Source: Ignavibacteria bacterium (GTDB lineage Bacteria; Bacteroidota; Ignavibacteria; Kapaibacteriales; UBA2268). Taken from it: a DNA stretch of 64,000 nt. Positions 28,206-36,621 of this stretch are shown piece by piece. The stretch lies in the NCBI GenBank assembly GCA_016844745.1, contig JAERMQ010000002.1, positions 62,001 through 126,000 on the forward strand, written 5' to 3'. Made by a program: the position numbers and the translations under genes. Under the pieces are notes generated by a model. That model ran no database searches and was not told the origin of the DNA. It saw only the letters and a list, made by a program, of their open reading frames with translations. Every line of letters starts with the position of its first letter. Within the stretch, counting starts at the first letter, position 1.

Positions 28206-29411
28206 CTATTCTACTTTTCGCCCAATTAAAATCAATGGTTCAGAACCTTTCAAAAAATCAATCATTATCTTGCTTGATTCCTCACCATTAATGTTATAAG
28301 GTAATACTTTTACTATTTTTCCCTGATATTCAACAATTATTGGGTATTCTTTTGATTCAAAAGTAAGCCAATTAACAAATTTACTACTAAATCCAATTTC
28401 TTTATAATTTTCTGTTTTGGGGTCCATTAAACTGATTTTAGCTCCTAAAGGATTTGTATTGATTAATACTGTCCATCCTGACCAAGTTTCGGCTTTTAAA
28501 ACTGGTGGTCGAGGTGATAAAGGATATTCAATCAATCCTTTACCAGAGCAGGTATAACACATATTCTCGACATTTACTTCTCCAGTACCTCCACAATTTA
28601 TGCATCTATATTTTTTTCCTTCTTTATTTGTTAAAACACCCCTTCCTTCACAAAGATAACATTGTTGTTTACTAACAAATTTGCCTAAACCTGAACATGC
28701 TTGACATTGTTGTCGGTTAATTGCTTCCTGCACATAAGTAAATACGAATTTGTCGGGCTGCTTAATTTCTTTTTCTTTAGTTTGAAAAGTCCATTCAAAA
28801 TTATCTTTTCTTAATACATTACCAGCTTTATCATATTGTATTGGTACATCATGAACAGCGATGTATAACTGTTTTGGAATATTTTGTAGATTAAGTTTTG
28901 GACCTGGTATTAAATATTCTTTTTCAAAACCTTTAATTATTAGACCTGTTTTCCATTCTGTTAATAATTCAGATGGAATCGAAGTTTGTATTCCGTCAAC
29001 AATCAAGATTATCGGAACTTCATATAACTTAATTACTCTATCCTGGTTATTTCTAATTCTTATTTTGAATTGAAATTCGAGTGGTTTGATATTATATACA
29101 GGAATTTTCATCACTTCATATTGATCATAATTTGGAATATTAGGATCAGCAAAGGTAATATTTCTGGTTTGATATTCTGATCTTTCAATATCAAACTGAA
29201 CTATCTCACAGGAAACTGTTACATCCCCTTTCTTTTGCATTTGTTTTGTTTGAGATGAAAGTTGAACTTGAGGTATAGAAATAACAATACTCGTATCTAT
29301 TGATTTCTTTTTATAATCAACATAAGTTCTTTTGATTACAGAAACCCTTTCAACACCACAACTTAAAACAAATAAAAAAATAATACAAAATAGTAAATTG
29401 TTTTTCTTCAT
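28206..29411 (-). CDS. Lipoprotein with four DnaJ-type CxxC zinc-finger repeats
   Basis: This 401-residue protein has an N-terminal lipoprotein signal (MKKNNLLFCIIFLFVLSC; lipobox Cys18). A beta-rich region of about 200 residues precedes a DnaJ-like Cys-rich region: CQAC (236-239), CYLC (251-254), CINC (270-273) and CYTC (285-288), each followed by G-G pairs (CxxCxGxG). The C-terminal 100 residues are beta-rich with no recognised domain. It has no J domain. A DnaJ-type zinc finger on a lipid-anchored exported protein is unusual. AGGAG lies 7 nt upstream of the ATG. The transcript leader carries a terminator and a long hairpin (29434-29574). Confidence 0.7.
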   Translation of the reverse strand: MKKNNLLFCIIFLFVLSCGVERVSVIKRTYVDYKKKSIDTSIVISIPQVQLSSQTKQMQKKGDVTVSCEIVQFDIERSEYQTRNITFADPNIPNYDQYEVMKIPVYNIKPLEFQFKIRIRNNQDRVIKLYEVPIILIVDGIQTSIPSELLTEWKTGLIIKGFEKEYLIPGPKLNLQNIPKQLYIAVHDVPIQYDKAGNVLRKDNFEWTFQTKEKEIKQPDKFVFTYVQEAINRQQCQACSGLGKFVSKQQCYLCEGRGVLTNKEGKKYRCINCGGTGEVNVENMCYTCSGKGLIEYPLSPRPPVLKAETWSGWTVLINTNPLGAKISLMDPKTENYKEIGFSSKFVNWLTFESKEYPIIVEYQGKIVKVLPYNINGEESSKIMIDFLKGSEPLILIGRKVE

Positions 29412-29433
29412 AACATTTCTCCTATAATAAATA

Positions 29434-29462
29434 AAAAAAGGGCATTTTCACTTTAAATGCCC
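29434..29462 (-). terminator. Strong intrinsic terminator (minus strand)
   Basis: On the minus strand GGGCATTT pairs with AAATGCCC around a short loop and is followed by seven U residues. It lies just upstream of the lipoprotein gene starting at 29411, so it would either end the RNA transcribed from 29574 or act as an attenuator of that gene. Confidence 0.75.
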
Positions 29463-29574
29463 AGTATTGAGGTATCGCCAAACACCTTTCTAAGAAGCAA
29501 TAAGGAAAACGCCCCAGCCGGGGCGTGTCCTTACTTTGTTCCTTAGATTTCGAAAATTGGCGATTTTCAATACT
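29463..29574 (-). ncRNA. Structured RNA candidate: 112-nt rod-like hairpin before a terminator
   Basis: On the minus strand AGTATTGA pairs with TCAATACT, then ATCGCCAA with TTGGCGAT. A purine-rich internal bubble follows, then CTAAG...CAA/TTG...CTTAG, TAAGGA/TCCTTA and an apical ACGCCCC/GGGGCGT stem with a GGCT loop. Almost the whole length is paired, with one large internal loop about a third of the way up. The intrinsic terminator at 29434-29462 follows immediately. This layout is compatible with a 6S-like RNA or a leader attenuator/riboswitch; a MITE-like repeat is also possible. No sequence signature of a known RNA family was recognised. Confidence 0.45.
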
Positions 29575-29670
29575 GAACGAAAGTAAGACAACGCTTACAT
29601 TTATTTCAAATTAATAATACTTTTTCAGCTATAATAAATCCTTAAAATTCATAAATTTAATATATAAAAA

Positions 29671-30072
29671 TTATTCGGCTCCGTTATTAGAATAGGGTTT
29701 CAGAGCTGAGATTACCCCCAAAGCATTATCAAAACCAGCTTCGATTACTTTCACATTATTTTCACCTCGATAATATCCTTCCAAATGAAGAACATTATAG
29801 GCACTATTCAAATAATTAAGAAGTTTTTTGTCTAAGTTTGATAAATTACCTTGATAATATTCAATAGATTTTTTACCACGTTTTTTTGGAATTTGTTTTA
29901 TATCAAATAGGAAATCCAATGCCTTCAAAATACCTAAATATGCAATTCCGCAGGCAGACTTGACATATTTCTCATCGATATAGAATTTTCCGTCTTTTCC
30001 CGCTTTTTTCAATGTTTCTTCGGCATTTTCAATATACCTCATTGCCTCTTGGTATGGATTTTCGTATTTCAA
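29671..30072 (-). CDS. DUF5618 family protein
   Basis: This 133-residue helical protein matches the Bacteroidota family DUF5618: 'EAMRYIENAEETLKKAG' near the N-terminus, then 'YVKSACGIAYLGILKALD', 'KKSIEYYQ' and 'NSAYNVLHLEGYYRG'. Its function is unknown; such small all-helical proteins (HEPN-like) often occur in accessory regions beside toxin genes. No signal peptide is seen. It lies near two toxin-antitoxin-like pairs. Confidence 0.75.
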   Translation of the reverse strand: MKYENPYQEAMRYIENAEETLKKAGKDGKFYIDEKYVKSACGIAYLGILKALDFLFDIKQIPKKRGKKSIEYYQGNLSNLDKKLLNYLNSAYNVLHLEGYYRGENNVKVIEAGFDNALGVISALKPYSNNGAE

Positions 30073-30475
30073 TTTTTACTCAAAATTCTTTTAAAATATT
30101 ACAAAATAAGTTACGAATATATATCAATATTATTTCATTGCAAATTTGTTTTCATATTTAATTTTATGATTCAGATGATTTATATTTTTTAAATCAGAGA
30201 AATCCTTAAATCAGTTTAATCAGTGGTTCAGACATCATTGATTGCATGCCGCTTTTTTTCTTTCTATAAAACTATTTTAAAATGAATTAATTTCGACTTT
30301 AAAAAATAAGAAATAATTTTAAGTACGGCAAATTTTATTTTATTGCAAACTAATAAATTTGATTAATGTGTTTATGATGTTGTTGTTTCAACAGGGGATT
30401 CCTAAATCTGCAGGAATGACATTCTGTAATTTTTTAAACTTACTTTAAGTTAATTTCAGAATAAATTAATTGTAA
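30073..30475. other. Gene-free region with dispersed repeats
   Basis: No gene was recognised. It includes a third 'aatccttaaatcag...gttcagac' repeat (30191-30233) and a degenerate 'ggggattcctaaatctgcaggaatgaca' half-element near 30396-30423 that resembles the right side of the hairpin near 18804. The rest is AT-rich. Confidence 0.5.
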
Positions 30476-30757
30476 TTACAATGAAGGTGTAGCTTTTCTT
30501 CCTGATTTAGGAATAGCGCTTATTATTGCTCTTAATGCATTATTGATTTCTTCTGAAGATTGGAAATATTTATGAACATCCTTATCAATTTTAAAATAAT
30601 TTGCTTTATCAGATGTTTGCTTATCTATTGCGTTCTTATTAGGTGAATAGACTGTTACTGTATATCCTTCGGTAAATTGTTTATGGTGTTTGCCTCTGAT
30701 ACCTTTTGAAAAATCATATTCTGGGGCGATTTCTTTTATTTTATTATTTTTTTTCAT
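30476..30757 (-). CDS. Probable antitoxin partner of the BrnT-like gene
   Basis: This 93-residue protein begins with a Lys-rich stretch and contains EYDFSKGIRGKHHKQF, a pattern seen in antitoxins paired with DUF497/BrnT-like toxins ('YDFSKG.RGKY...'). The C-terminal third (DKDVHKYFQSSEEINNALRAI) reads 'FK.DxDVhkyF.sseeiN.aLR.li', a short DNA-binding module like BrnA/RHH. Its start overlaps the toxin gene by 14 nt, typical for toxin-antitoxin pairs. Confidence 0.75.
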   Translation of the reverse strand: MKKNNKIKEIAPEYDFSKGIRGKHHKQFTEGYTVTVYSPNKNAIDKQTSDKANYFKIDKDVHKYFQSSEEINNALRAIISAIPKSGRKATPSL

Positions 30758-31022
30758 AGTTCCTTATTTCCATTTTTGTAGCTAATCTTGAACTTATTAT
30801 TCTAATCTTTTCTTGTCTTTCAGTATAAACGACGACAATATATCTGTTTTTATTTGATAAACCGATATCAATAAATCTATCTTCTATAATAGAATGCTCT
30901 GTGTCGTTAATGGTCAATGATAATTCATCATCAAAAACAGATATTGCCTCATCAAAGGTAATTCCATGCTTAATGAAATTTAGCTCAGCTTTATCTTCAT
31001 CCCATTCAAAATTGAGTAACAT
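30744..31022 (-). CDS. BrnT/DUF497 family toxin
   Basis: This 92-residue protein has the DUF497 signature at the N-terminus (FEWDEDKAELNFIKHGITF-EA) and later FIDIGLSNKNRYIVVVYTER and a terminal RLATKMEIRNYEK. BrnT toxins are RelE-fold ribonucleases. Its 3' end overlaps the antitoxin gene by 14 nt, with toxin first as in Brucella brnTA. It lies directly downstream of the catabolic operon ending at 31097, separated by a strong hairpin. Confidence 0.85.
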   Translation of the reverse strand: MLLNFEWDEDKAELNFIKHGITFDEAISVFDDELSLTINDTEHSIIEDRFIDIGLSNKNRYIVVVYTERQEKIRIISSRLATKMEIRNYEKK

Positions 31023-31042
31023 AAATTGTTTAGTTATCTCTT

Positions 31043-31077
31043 CGGGCTTTACGAGAAAAATTTTCCCGTAAAGCCCG
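31043..31077 (-). terminator. Long hairpin at the end of the oah-dch-thiolase operon
   Basis: CGGGCTTTACG at 31043-31053 pairs exactly with CGTAAAGCCCG at 31067-31077, and the inner GAAAA/TTTTC lengthens the helix. It lies between the stop of the operon's last gene (31097, minus) and the start of the BrnT gene (31022, minus). No U-tract is clear on the minus strand, so a transcript-end hairpin is plausible but not certain. Confidence 0.5.
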
Positions 31078-31096
31078 CAAAGTATTTCATTTTCAA

Positions 31097-33187
31097 TTAT
31101 ACAGATAATGTCTTATTACATTCAGTACCGATAAATCCGTTCTTACAATATTTCGAAGTCATGAAATCGCCCGAAATCTTTGCCTGCAGCGTTAATGCAG
31201 CGTTATAATCCACCGAGCATGAACTTTTCACTGCATCGAAAATTGCTTTTCTTGATGCATTGATTACTTCATTTTCAGTATCAGGTAAACCTGTAACAAA
31301 GTCTGTTAGATTAGTTATTGGTGTTTCTGTAAGCTGCCTTCTTTGAATTGCAGCATCACCATCGGAAGCAAGTTGCCATGCCATTTTCAAAGCTTCTTCC
31401 ATATTCCCTGAATAATCAATTAACCATCCCGAAGCCTCCCGTGCTTTAATGGAACGCCCATCTAACAAGAGTTTCAGAAGCTTCTGCCAGTTTTCTTTCG
31501 TAGTTTTTCTGAATGGCAAATGGCACATTTCCATTCCGGGTATAACGGGAAGAGTCACTTCAGGAGCGCCCAAATCTGCATCTTCGATTGCAACAACATA
31601 ATGACAATGTGACATCAATTCAAGCATACCGCCCAAGCAGCGTTTTCCGCCAATAAAGCCAACCGAATTACGGAATTCCGAGTGAAGTCTGCGTGCTGTT
31701 TTCGACCATTCAAAGGCAATATTGAATCCTTTTTCTGCATCGGTTACAGCCGGGAAGAACTCATTAGTATCGGCGCCAACTAACTGTGATGACAAATGGA
31801 AATCTCCACTAAGAATCACTCGTTCTATTTTTGCTGCCTTCAGCCAATCTATTGCTCGGTTCAGTTCATCATTAACATCTTGATTATAACTTTCGCGGGC
31901 AATAGAAATAACTCCCACAGTACCGTCATGTTCAGCATTAACGTAGAGCTGCTGCCATTCTGTAGATTCAATCTGGTCAAATACATCAGGATACCATGCA
32001 CCGTTTGATACTTGCGGATAGAGCTTATGATATGATTCAACAAGTTCCATTGCTGAATTAGCGCCAATAGAACGAATATATGCTAACATTCCATTCCTGA
32101 ACTGGGCGCACATTTCGCCGATAGAATTCATTATCGTAAAATGCGCCCTCTTCTCATGAACGAGCAATGAAGTCATTTGAATCATTATTCCAAGTACAAT
32201 GTTTTCAAATTCCTTTATTTCATCATCCCCCAAAGACCAATTAATAAGCGGTCTGAGATGATTCAGGGGATACCAATTTGCACCGCTGTTCTTTTGTTCG
32301 GTTAATTTTGCCGTAGGGCGGAATAAATCGCCGTAATGCTCGGATAAATGATGCAGGCATGACCAGGTAAGAAAATTCGCGCCTTTAGCGCCAATCACGT
32401 CATGTGCACGATATGGATTAGGACCTAACCATTTCCTGATAAATTTATCCAATTTCCAGAACGGCATGTTGGATACATCATGATAGCGGCATCCGGCAAG
32501 CATTAGTCCGCAGAATAAAACATCCAATACGAATGACCAATTATCCCCAACCGTCATCGGAATCATGCCGAGAGCCCAGAGCATTTTAGTTATATCGGAA
32601 GGCTGAGCCTCGACTATTTCCCATATTTTATTTATTTGATGTGGGAATGCAGGATGAGCAATGCCTACACCGAGTTCCGAACTTGGGAAACCTGAAGTAA
32701 CGGAACGAATTTCGATACCTGGAAATGCTTCACGAAATATTTTGTAATGTGCTTTTTTAATTTCTAAAATTTCCGGAATAGCTTCTAATAAAAATTTAGG
32801 ATTGAGTGATTTCAAATATGAAGGGAGCTTGGCTCCATCATAATTAAAACGAATCACACCGGACATAATATCATCGGCTTTTCCTTTGCCGAATGATGAA
32901 ACCAAGCCCTGGTACTGTCCTCCAATTCCATCGGGAGCATTGGCAAAATCAATTGCAACCATTGGAATGTTGTATGATTGCAGCCTGACACCAAATTGCA
33001 TTAATTTCCCTGCACCAACTATACCATTTGCGCCGGAAATTACCAATGAACCTCTATTTGAAGCAGGTCCGAATACCCGGTCAATCATTTCATCAGGATT
33101 TACAGGTAACTTGCCTTTTGTAAAAATATCAATCGTAGTACCTAATCCGAGTGTTTCGAGCGTCGTTTGTCTCATTGATGTGCTCAT
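31097..33187 (-). CDS. 3-hydroxyacyl-CoA dehydrogenase / enoyl-CoA hydratase-like fusion
   Basis: This protein of about 696 residues has a Rossmann-like N-terminal half (SGANGIVGAGKLMQFG) followed by a helical dehydrogenase-like region. A crotonase-like C-terminal half carries GFIGGKRCLGGMLELMSHC, then APEVTLPVIPGMEM. The order is dehydrogenase then crotonase, as in FadN/archaeal enzymes and opposite to FadB. Likely role: oxidation of 3-hydroxypimeloyl-CoA or a later intermediate (inferred). The frame is open to 33343, but that 52-residue N-terminal part is the antisense-frame overlap with the thiolase gene. The ATG at 33187 has AAGGAGG about 7 nt upstream and overlaps the thiolase stop (TAATG), so it is translationally coupled. 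Confidence 0.75.
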   Translation of the reverse strand: MSTSMRQTTLETLGLGTTIDIFTKGKLPVNPDEMIDRVFGPASNRGSLVISGANGIVGAGKLMQFGVRLQSYNIPMVAIDFANAPDGIGGQYQGLVSSFGKGKADDIMSGVIRFNYDGAKLPSYLKSLNPKFLLEAIPEILEIKKAHYKIFREAFPGIEIRSVTSGFPSSELGVGIAHPAFPHQINKIWEIVEAQPSDITKMLWALGMIPMTVGDNWSFVLDVLFCGLMLAGCRYHDVSNMPFWKLDKFIRKWLGPNPYRAHDVIGAKGANFLTWSCLHHLSEHYGDLFRPTAKLTEQKNSGANWYPLNHLRPLINWSLGDDEIKEFENIVLGIMIQMTSLLVHEKRAHFTIMNSIGEMCAQFRNGMLAYIRSIGANSAMELVESYHKLYPQVSNGAWYPDVFDQIESTEWQQLYVNAEHDGTVGVISIARESYNQDVNDELNRAIDWLKAAKIERVILSGDFHLSSQLVGADTNEFFPAVTDAEKGFNIAFEWSKTARRLHSEFRNSVGFIGGKRCLGGMLELMSHCHYVVAIEDADLGAPEVTLPVIPGMEMCHLPFRKTTKENWQKLLKLLLDGRSIKAREASGWLIDYSGNMEEALKMAWQLASDGDAAIQRRQLTETPITNLTDFVTGLPDTENEVINASRKAIFDAVKSSCSVDYNAALTLQAKISGDFMTSKYCKNGFIGTECNKTLSV

Positions 33188-34395
33188 TATTTGCCTCCTT
33201 CCGAAACTTTGAAAATTGCCGCAATCCCAACGTCGCCTGCCGCACAACCGAATATCATAACGTATCCACCACCTAAAGAAACCGCTTCTTCCAATCCTTC
33301 CATCGTTACTCTTGTTAAAGTCGGACCTTGCGGATGTCCCCATACGAGCGGGCAGCCGGTATTATTCATATTATGCCAATCGCAATTCAATACTTTAGCA
33401 AATATTGCATCGTTAACGGCAAAGGGGTTGTGGCTCTTCATTACAGCAATATCAGTGATTTTCAATCCGGTCATTGTTAGCAGCTTTTGTACTGCCAAAG
33501 CCGGAGCTTCAGGCATTAAACCGGGAAGTGTTCTTATTTCGCATTTTGCTACGAGACAAATATCGATTTCAGGCTTTTGGCTTAATTCTTTTGCTTTGGA
33601 TTTCGTTGTAACTAAAAGTGTTGCCATACCGTCGGAAGCGTGTGTCTGTGTGCCTGAAGTAATGCAAGTATCCAATTCCCTCATGGAACGAAGGCTGTCC
33701 AATGATATCTGCCTGACGCCGGCATCGGAATCAATTGTTCCGAGATGTTTGCCCTGAATATTCAAAACTTCCAGTGGAACTAATACTTTATCTAAAAATC
33801 CGGAGTTCTTGGCGTGGAAATATTGTTTATATCTGTGGAAGGTTAATTCATCCACTTCACGTTTATCAATTTTATACTTTCGTGCAGCAATTCCGGCTGT
33901 CGAAAGCATTGCTCCTCCTGTTGCCGGGTCGAAGCCGAAATTATCCCAAACATCACTTAAAGCCATAGTTCGTTCGTAAGCTCGCCTTTCGGGAAAAACA
34001 CCGACGGGGGAATCGCTTGTTCTATCGAAAGTCAGTACTCCGACTACTTCGCTGTCTCCGGATTGAACTTCGGCAGCGGCTGATAAAATTGATTTAAGAC
34101 CGGTTGCGCATGCCTGTTCGATATGATGACCGGGAATGCGATGCCCCATACAGCTTGCTACGAATGGTGCTGTCCAGAATTTCCAATGCCAGGGAACCGT
34201 CGAGCCAATAACTAAAAAATCAAGCGCCGTTTGAGGTACTTTTCTTAAGCTTAATATTCGTCCCATTGCCTCTCCGGCAAATTGTCCGATGTTTACTTCC
34301 GATAACGCCGACATCTGCCATGCAGGGAAATAACTGCTTCCCCAGGTGCCATAAGGGATGCGGGCATCGGAATATATTGATTCGATTACTTTCAT
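33187..34395 (-). CDS. Atypical thiolase
   Basis: This 402-residue thiolase-family protein has nucleophile Cys96 in HIEQACATGLKS. The usual NEAFA loop is replaced by HNPFAVND, the GHP motif occurs as VWGHPQG and the C-terminal CGGG is replaced by FGCAAGDVG. Such variants occur in thiolases acting on unusual 3-oxoacyl-CoA substrates. Its place between dch and the dehydrogenase-crotonase fusion suggests thiolytic cleavage of 3-oxopimeloyl-CoA to glutaryl-CoA and acetyl-CoA (inferred). Its stop overlaps the next start. A second, canonical thiolase lies on the plus strand at 37393. Confidence 0.75.
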   Translation of the reverse strand: MKVIESIYSDARIPYGTWGSSYFPAWQMSALSEVNIGQFAGEAMGRILSLRKVPQTALDFLVIGSTVPWHWKFWTAPFVASCMGHRIPGHHIEQACATGLKSILSAAAEVQSGDSEVVGVLTFDRTSDSPVGVFPERRAYERTMALSDVWDNFGFDPATGGAMLSTAGIAARKYKIDKREVDELTFHRYKQYFHAKNSGFLDKVLVPLEVLNIQGKHLGTIDSDAGVRQISLDSLRSMRELDTCITSGTQTHASDGMATLLVTTKSKAKELSQKPEIDICLVAKCEIRTLPGLMPEAPALAVQKLLTMTGLKITDIAVMKSHNPFAVNDAIFAKVLNCDWHNMNNTGCPLVWGHPQGPTLTRVTMEGLEEAVSLGGGYVMIFGCAAGDVGIAAIFKVSEGGK

Positions 34396-34416
34396 AATTT
34401 TCCTTAATTAATTAAA

Positions 34417-35190
34417 TTATTTATTCTTCCATTCGGGTTTTCTTTTCTCTAAGAACGCTGCTATACCTTCGTTCGCATCATCTGTATTCATAAGCTGTTC
34501 GACGTATATACGTTCCAGAACCTGAAGGTTATTTCGTAAGACAGTATTAAAAACGAGCCTGGCAGCCATGTTTGCAAATCTCAAAGATGAAGCGCTTTTG
34601 GGCAGGAAATGTGTTTCGAACCATGTATTCATTGCTGATTCCATCTCATCCTTAGATTCATAAACTTCGTTCACCAAACCAATTGATTTTGCTTCATCAG
34701 CATTAATTGTTTTACCTGTTATCAACAAGTCTTCAGCACGGGCATTTCCCAACTTCAATGGTAATAGTATTGATGCGGGCGGAGGGAATACTCCAAGAAC
34801 AACTTCCGGTTGACCTAAGTTAGCAGTTCGAACAGCAAACAGGAAATTGCATATCAAGGCAAGCTCCATGCCGCCTCCCAGACACTGACCGGAAATTTTG
34901 GCAGCAGTCGGAATATTCAAATCAATTAAATCATAAAACAACTGATGAAATCCTGTCAGCATGCACCCGGCTTTGTCTTTAGTATGCTCAGGGACACTTG
35001 CACCGAAAGAAAAGTGCTTACCGGCTCCTTCGAAGGTGATTAATTTAATATCAGGTTGAGACTTGAATGATTCAAATAACTCATGTAATTCGGCTGTCAT
35101 AACCGAATCCAACACATTTCCTTTACCGTCATCCAAAATAATCCGTGCAAGAGAATTATTGTGAAGATATTCTATTTTTACTTTTTCCAT
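34417..35190 (-). CDS. dch: Cyclohexa-1,5-diene-1-carbonyl-CoA hydratase
   Basis: This enzyme adds water to the dienoyl-CoA made by benzoyl-CoA reductase, giving 6-hydroxycyclohex-1-ene-1-carbonyl-CoA. The 257-residue crotonase-family protein has the oxyanion-hole segment GKHFSFGASVPEH (58-69), characteristic of Dch, and the second element GGGMELALIC. It lies 15 bp after oah on the same strand. Called bzdW or bamR in other systems. Assignment is from motif and context. Confidence 0.88.
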   Translation of the reverse strand: MEKVKIEYLHNNSLARIILDDGKGNVLDSVMTAELHELFESFKSQPDIKLITFEGAGKHFSFGASVPEHTKDKAGCMLTGFHQLFYDLIDLNIPTAAKISGQCLGGGMELALICNFLFAVRTANLGQPEVVLGVFPPPASILLPLKLGNARAEDLLITGKTINADEAKSIGLVNEVYESKDEMESAMNTWFETHFLPKSASSLRFANMAARLVFNTVLRNNLQVLERIYVEQLMNTDDANEGIAAFLEKRKPEWKNK

Positions 35191-35205
35191 ATTATAATCT
35201 TCCGT

Positions 35206-36291
35206 TTACCTGAATTGTGGCGAAATTGCCTGAATCAGTTCATCGTTCCATTCATGACCTTCGGCTAACAACTGACGTAATTTAATAAAGTCACATTCAC
35301 GCTGGTCTTTCGGTCCTTCATTGAATGCACGGAAACCTGCTTTACCTTCGGTCATCATATTGAGAGCTAACCAATCCCGGTTGCTTTCTTTGTTCTTATC
35401 CCAATGTTCCAGCTTATGCTTTCTTACGGAATTTAATGTTTTGCTAAGGCAATTCGGCATAGTAAGCATCAGACGAGTACAGAACTCTTCGACTGTTTGG
35501 TCTAATAAAGATAAATCGACTGTTCCTGATTTTAATTTTTCTTTTCCTTTGGCAAGGTCTTCACCGGTCTTCATTTTACCATAAATAAGGTCACCGGATT
35601 CATTTACCCAAAGGTCGGTATAAACGAGTGGATTTGGAACCCACTTCCCATCAACACGCAAGGCTGGGACTATTTTTGTAACAAGTCCGTAACGCATTGC
35701 TTCATGTGCAGACCAGGGTTCGCAAACAGTGCAGGAGTACATGGCATTTTCCACACCCACAAATAATGGTAAGAAGTCGGTCGAGCCGCCGTCCGGAGCG
35801 CTGCCATGTTTGGGTCCTGCCTGACCGAAACGTGCTAAATCGGAAGAAATTGTAAAATCACAAGCCATCCCGATTTCCTGTCCTCCTGCAATCCTCATAC
35901 CGTTTACACGGCAGATTACAGGTTTATCATTCATTAAAATTGCAGAAACCATATCGTTAAAAAGCCGCATGTATTGCTTGTATTCCTGCGGATTGCCGGC
36001 ATAATATTCGGCATATTCTTTTGTATTGCCGCCGGTACAGAATGCTTTATCACCAACGGCTGTGAATACTATGGCAACGACACTTCTATCGTTCGATGCG
36101 CGGCGCATGGCAAGGATTACTTCCTTAACCATATCCGTTGTATAGGAATTAAATTGGGATGGATTATTAAGAATTATCCACGCATTGTAGATGCCTTCGC
36201 AGGGCTGTCCCTTAGCGTCGAGACATGGTCGCTTTTCGAAGATAATTCCGGTATAATCAGTTTGTTCTACTAAGTTGTGAGATGCTAACAT
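35206..36291 (-). CDS. oah: 6-oxocyclohex-1-ene-1-carbonyl-CoA hydrolase
   Basis: Oah (BamA in obligate anaerobes, BzdY in Azoarcus) adds water and opens the ring to 3-hydroxypimeloyl-CoA. The 361-residue length and the long inserts relative to other crotonases fit. The segment GPKHGSAPDGGSTDFLPLFV is diagnostic for this family and is a common target of bamA surveys. Also visible are GGNTKEYAEYYAGNP and RIAGGQEIGMACDF. It is first in a minus-strand operon and diverges from the SDR gene at 36622. Confidence 0.93.
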   Translation of the reverse strand: MLASHNLVEQTDYTGIIFEKRPCLDAKGQPCEGIYNAWIILNNPSQFNSYTTDMVKEVILAMRRASNDRSVVAIVFTAVGDKAFCTGGNTKEYAEYYAGNPQEYKQYMRLFNDMVSAILMNDKPVICRVNGMRIAGGQEIGMACDFTISSDLARFGQAGPKHGSAPDGGSTDFLPLFVGVENAMYSCTVCEPWSAHEAMRYGLVTKIVPALRVDGKWVPNPLVYTDLWVNESGDLIYGKMKTGEDLAKGKEKLKSGTVDLSLLDQTVEEFCTRLMLTMPNCLSKTLNSVRKHKLEHWDKNKESNRDWLALNMMTEGKAGFRAFNEGPKDQRECDFIKLRQLLAEGHEWNDELIQAISPQFR

Positions 36292-36621
36292 TTGAAACCT
36301 AAAAATTGTTGAAACAATATATTTATCAAATTACGATTCAGTGCCGATATTCAAAGAAATTTAATATAATAAATTTTAACAACAATACCAATTATAGAGC
36401 TAAAACCATTAAAAATAACAAATTTCATAGCAACAAATACAATACATAATAAGTATTTTTTAACACTTTGATTCTTAATTGACTGCATAAAAATATTATT
36501 AAAATACAACATTGTTGTTACAGAAAAAGCCATTCAAAACTTTTTTTTTAGTTGTCGGTAATAAAATATTTTAGTAATTTTTATTTTCTAAGTTGCTTTT
36601 TTCATTTAAAGGAGTGATGAA
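36292..36621. promoter_or_regulatory. Divergent promoter region of the aromatic-degradation island
   Basis: These 330 bp separate the minus operon (oah) from the plus genes (SDR). They hold two TTGTT-type dyads: ATTGTT-GA-AACAAT at 36305-36318 and ACAACA-T-TGTTGT at 36506-36518, with a CAACAAT half-site at 36380-36386. Each dyad lies near the start of one divergent unit, as operators for a shared regulator could. No regulator gene is present in the window, and no clear -10/-35 pair was picked out. Confidence 0.4.

Noticed and set aside
33188-33343. N-terminal extension of the dehydrogenase-crotonase fusion (52 residues)
   Set aside because: It lies in a different frame over the thiolase gene and is rich in Arg/Trp. 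A Shine-Dalgarno site and stop-start overlap fix the start at 33187.
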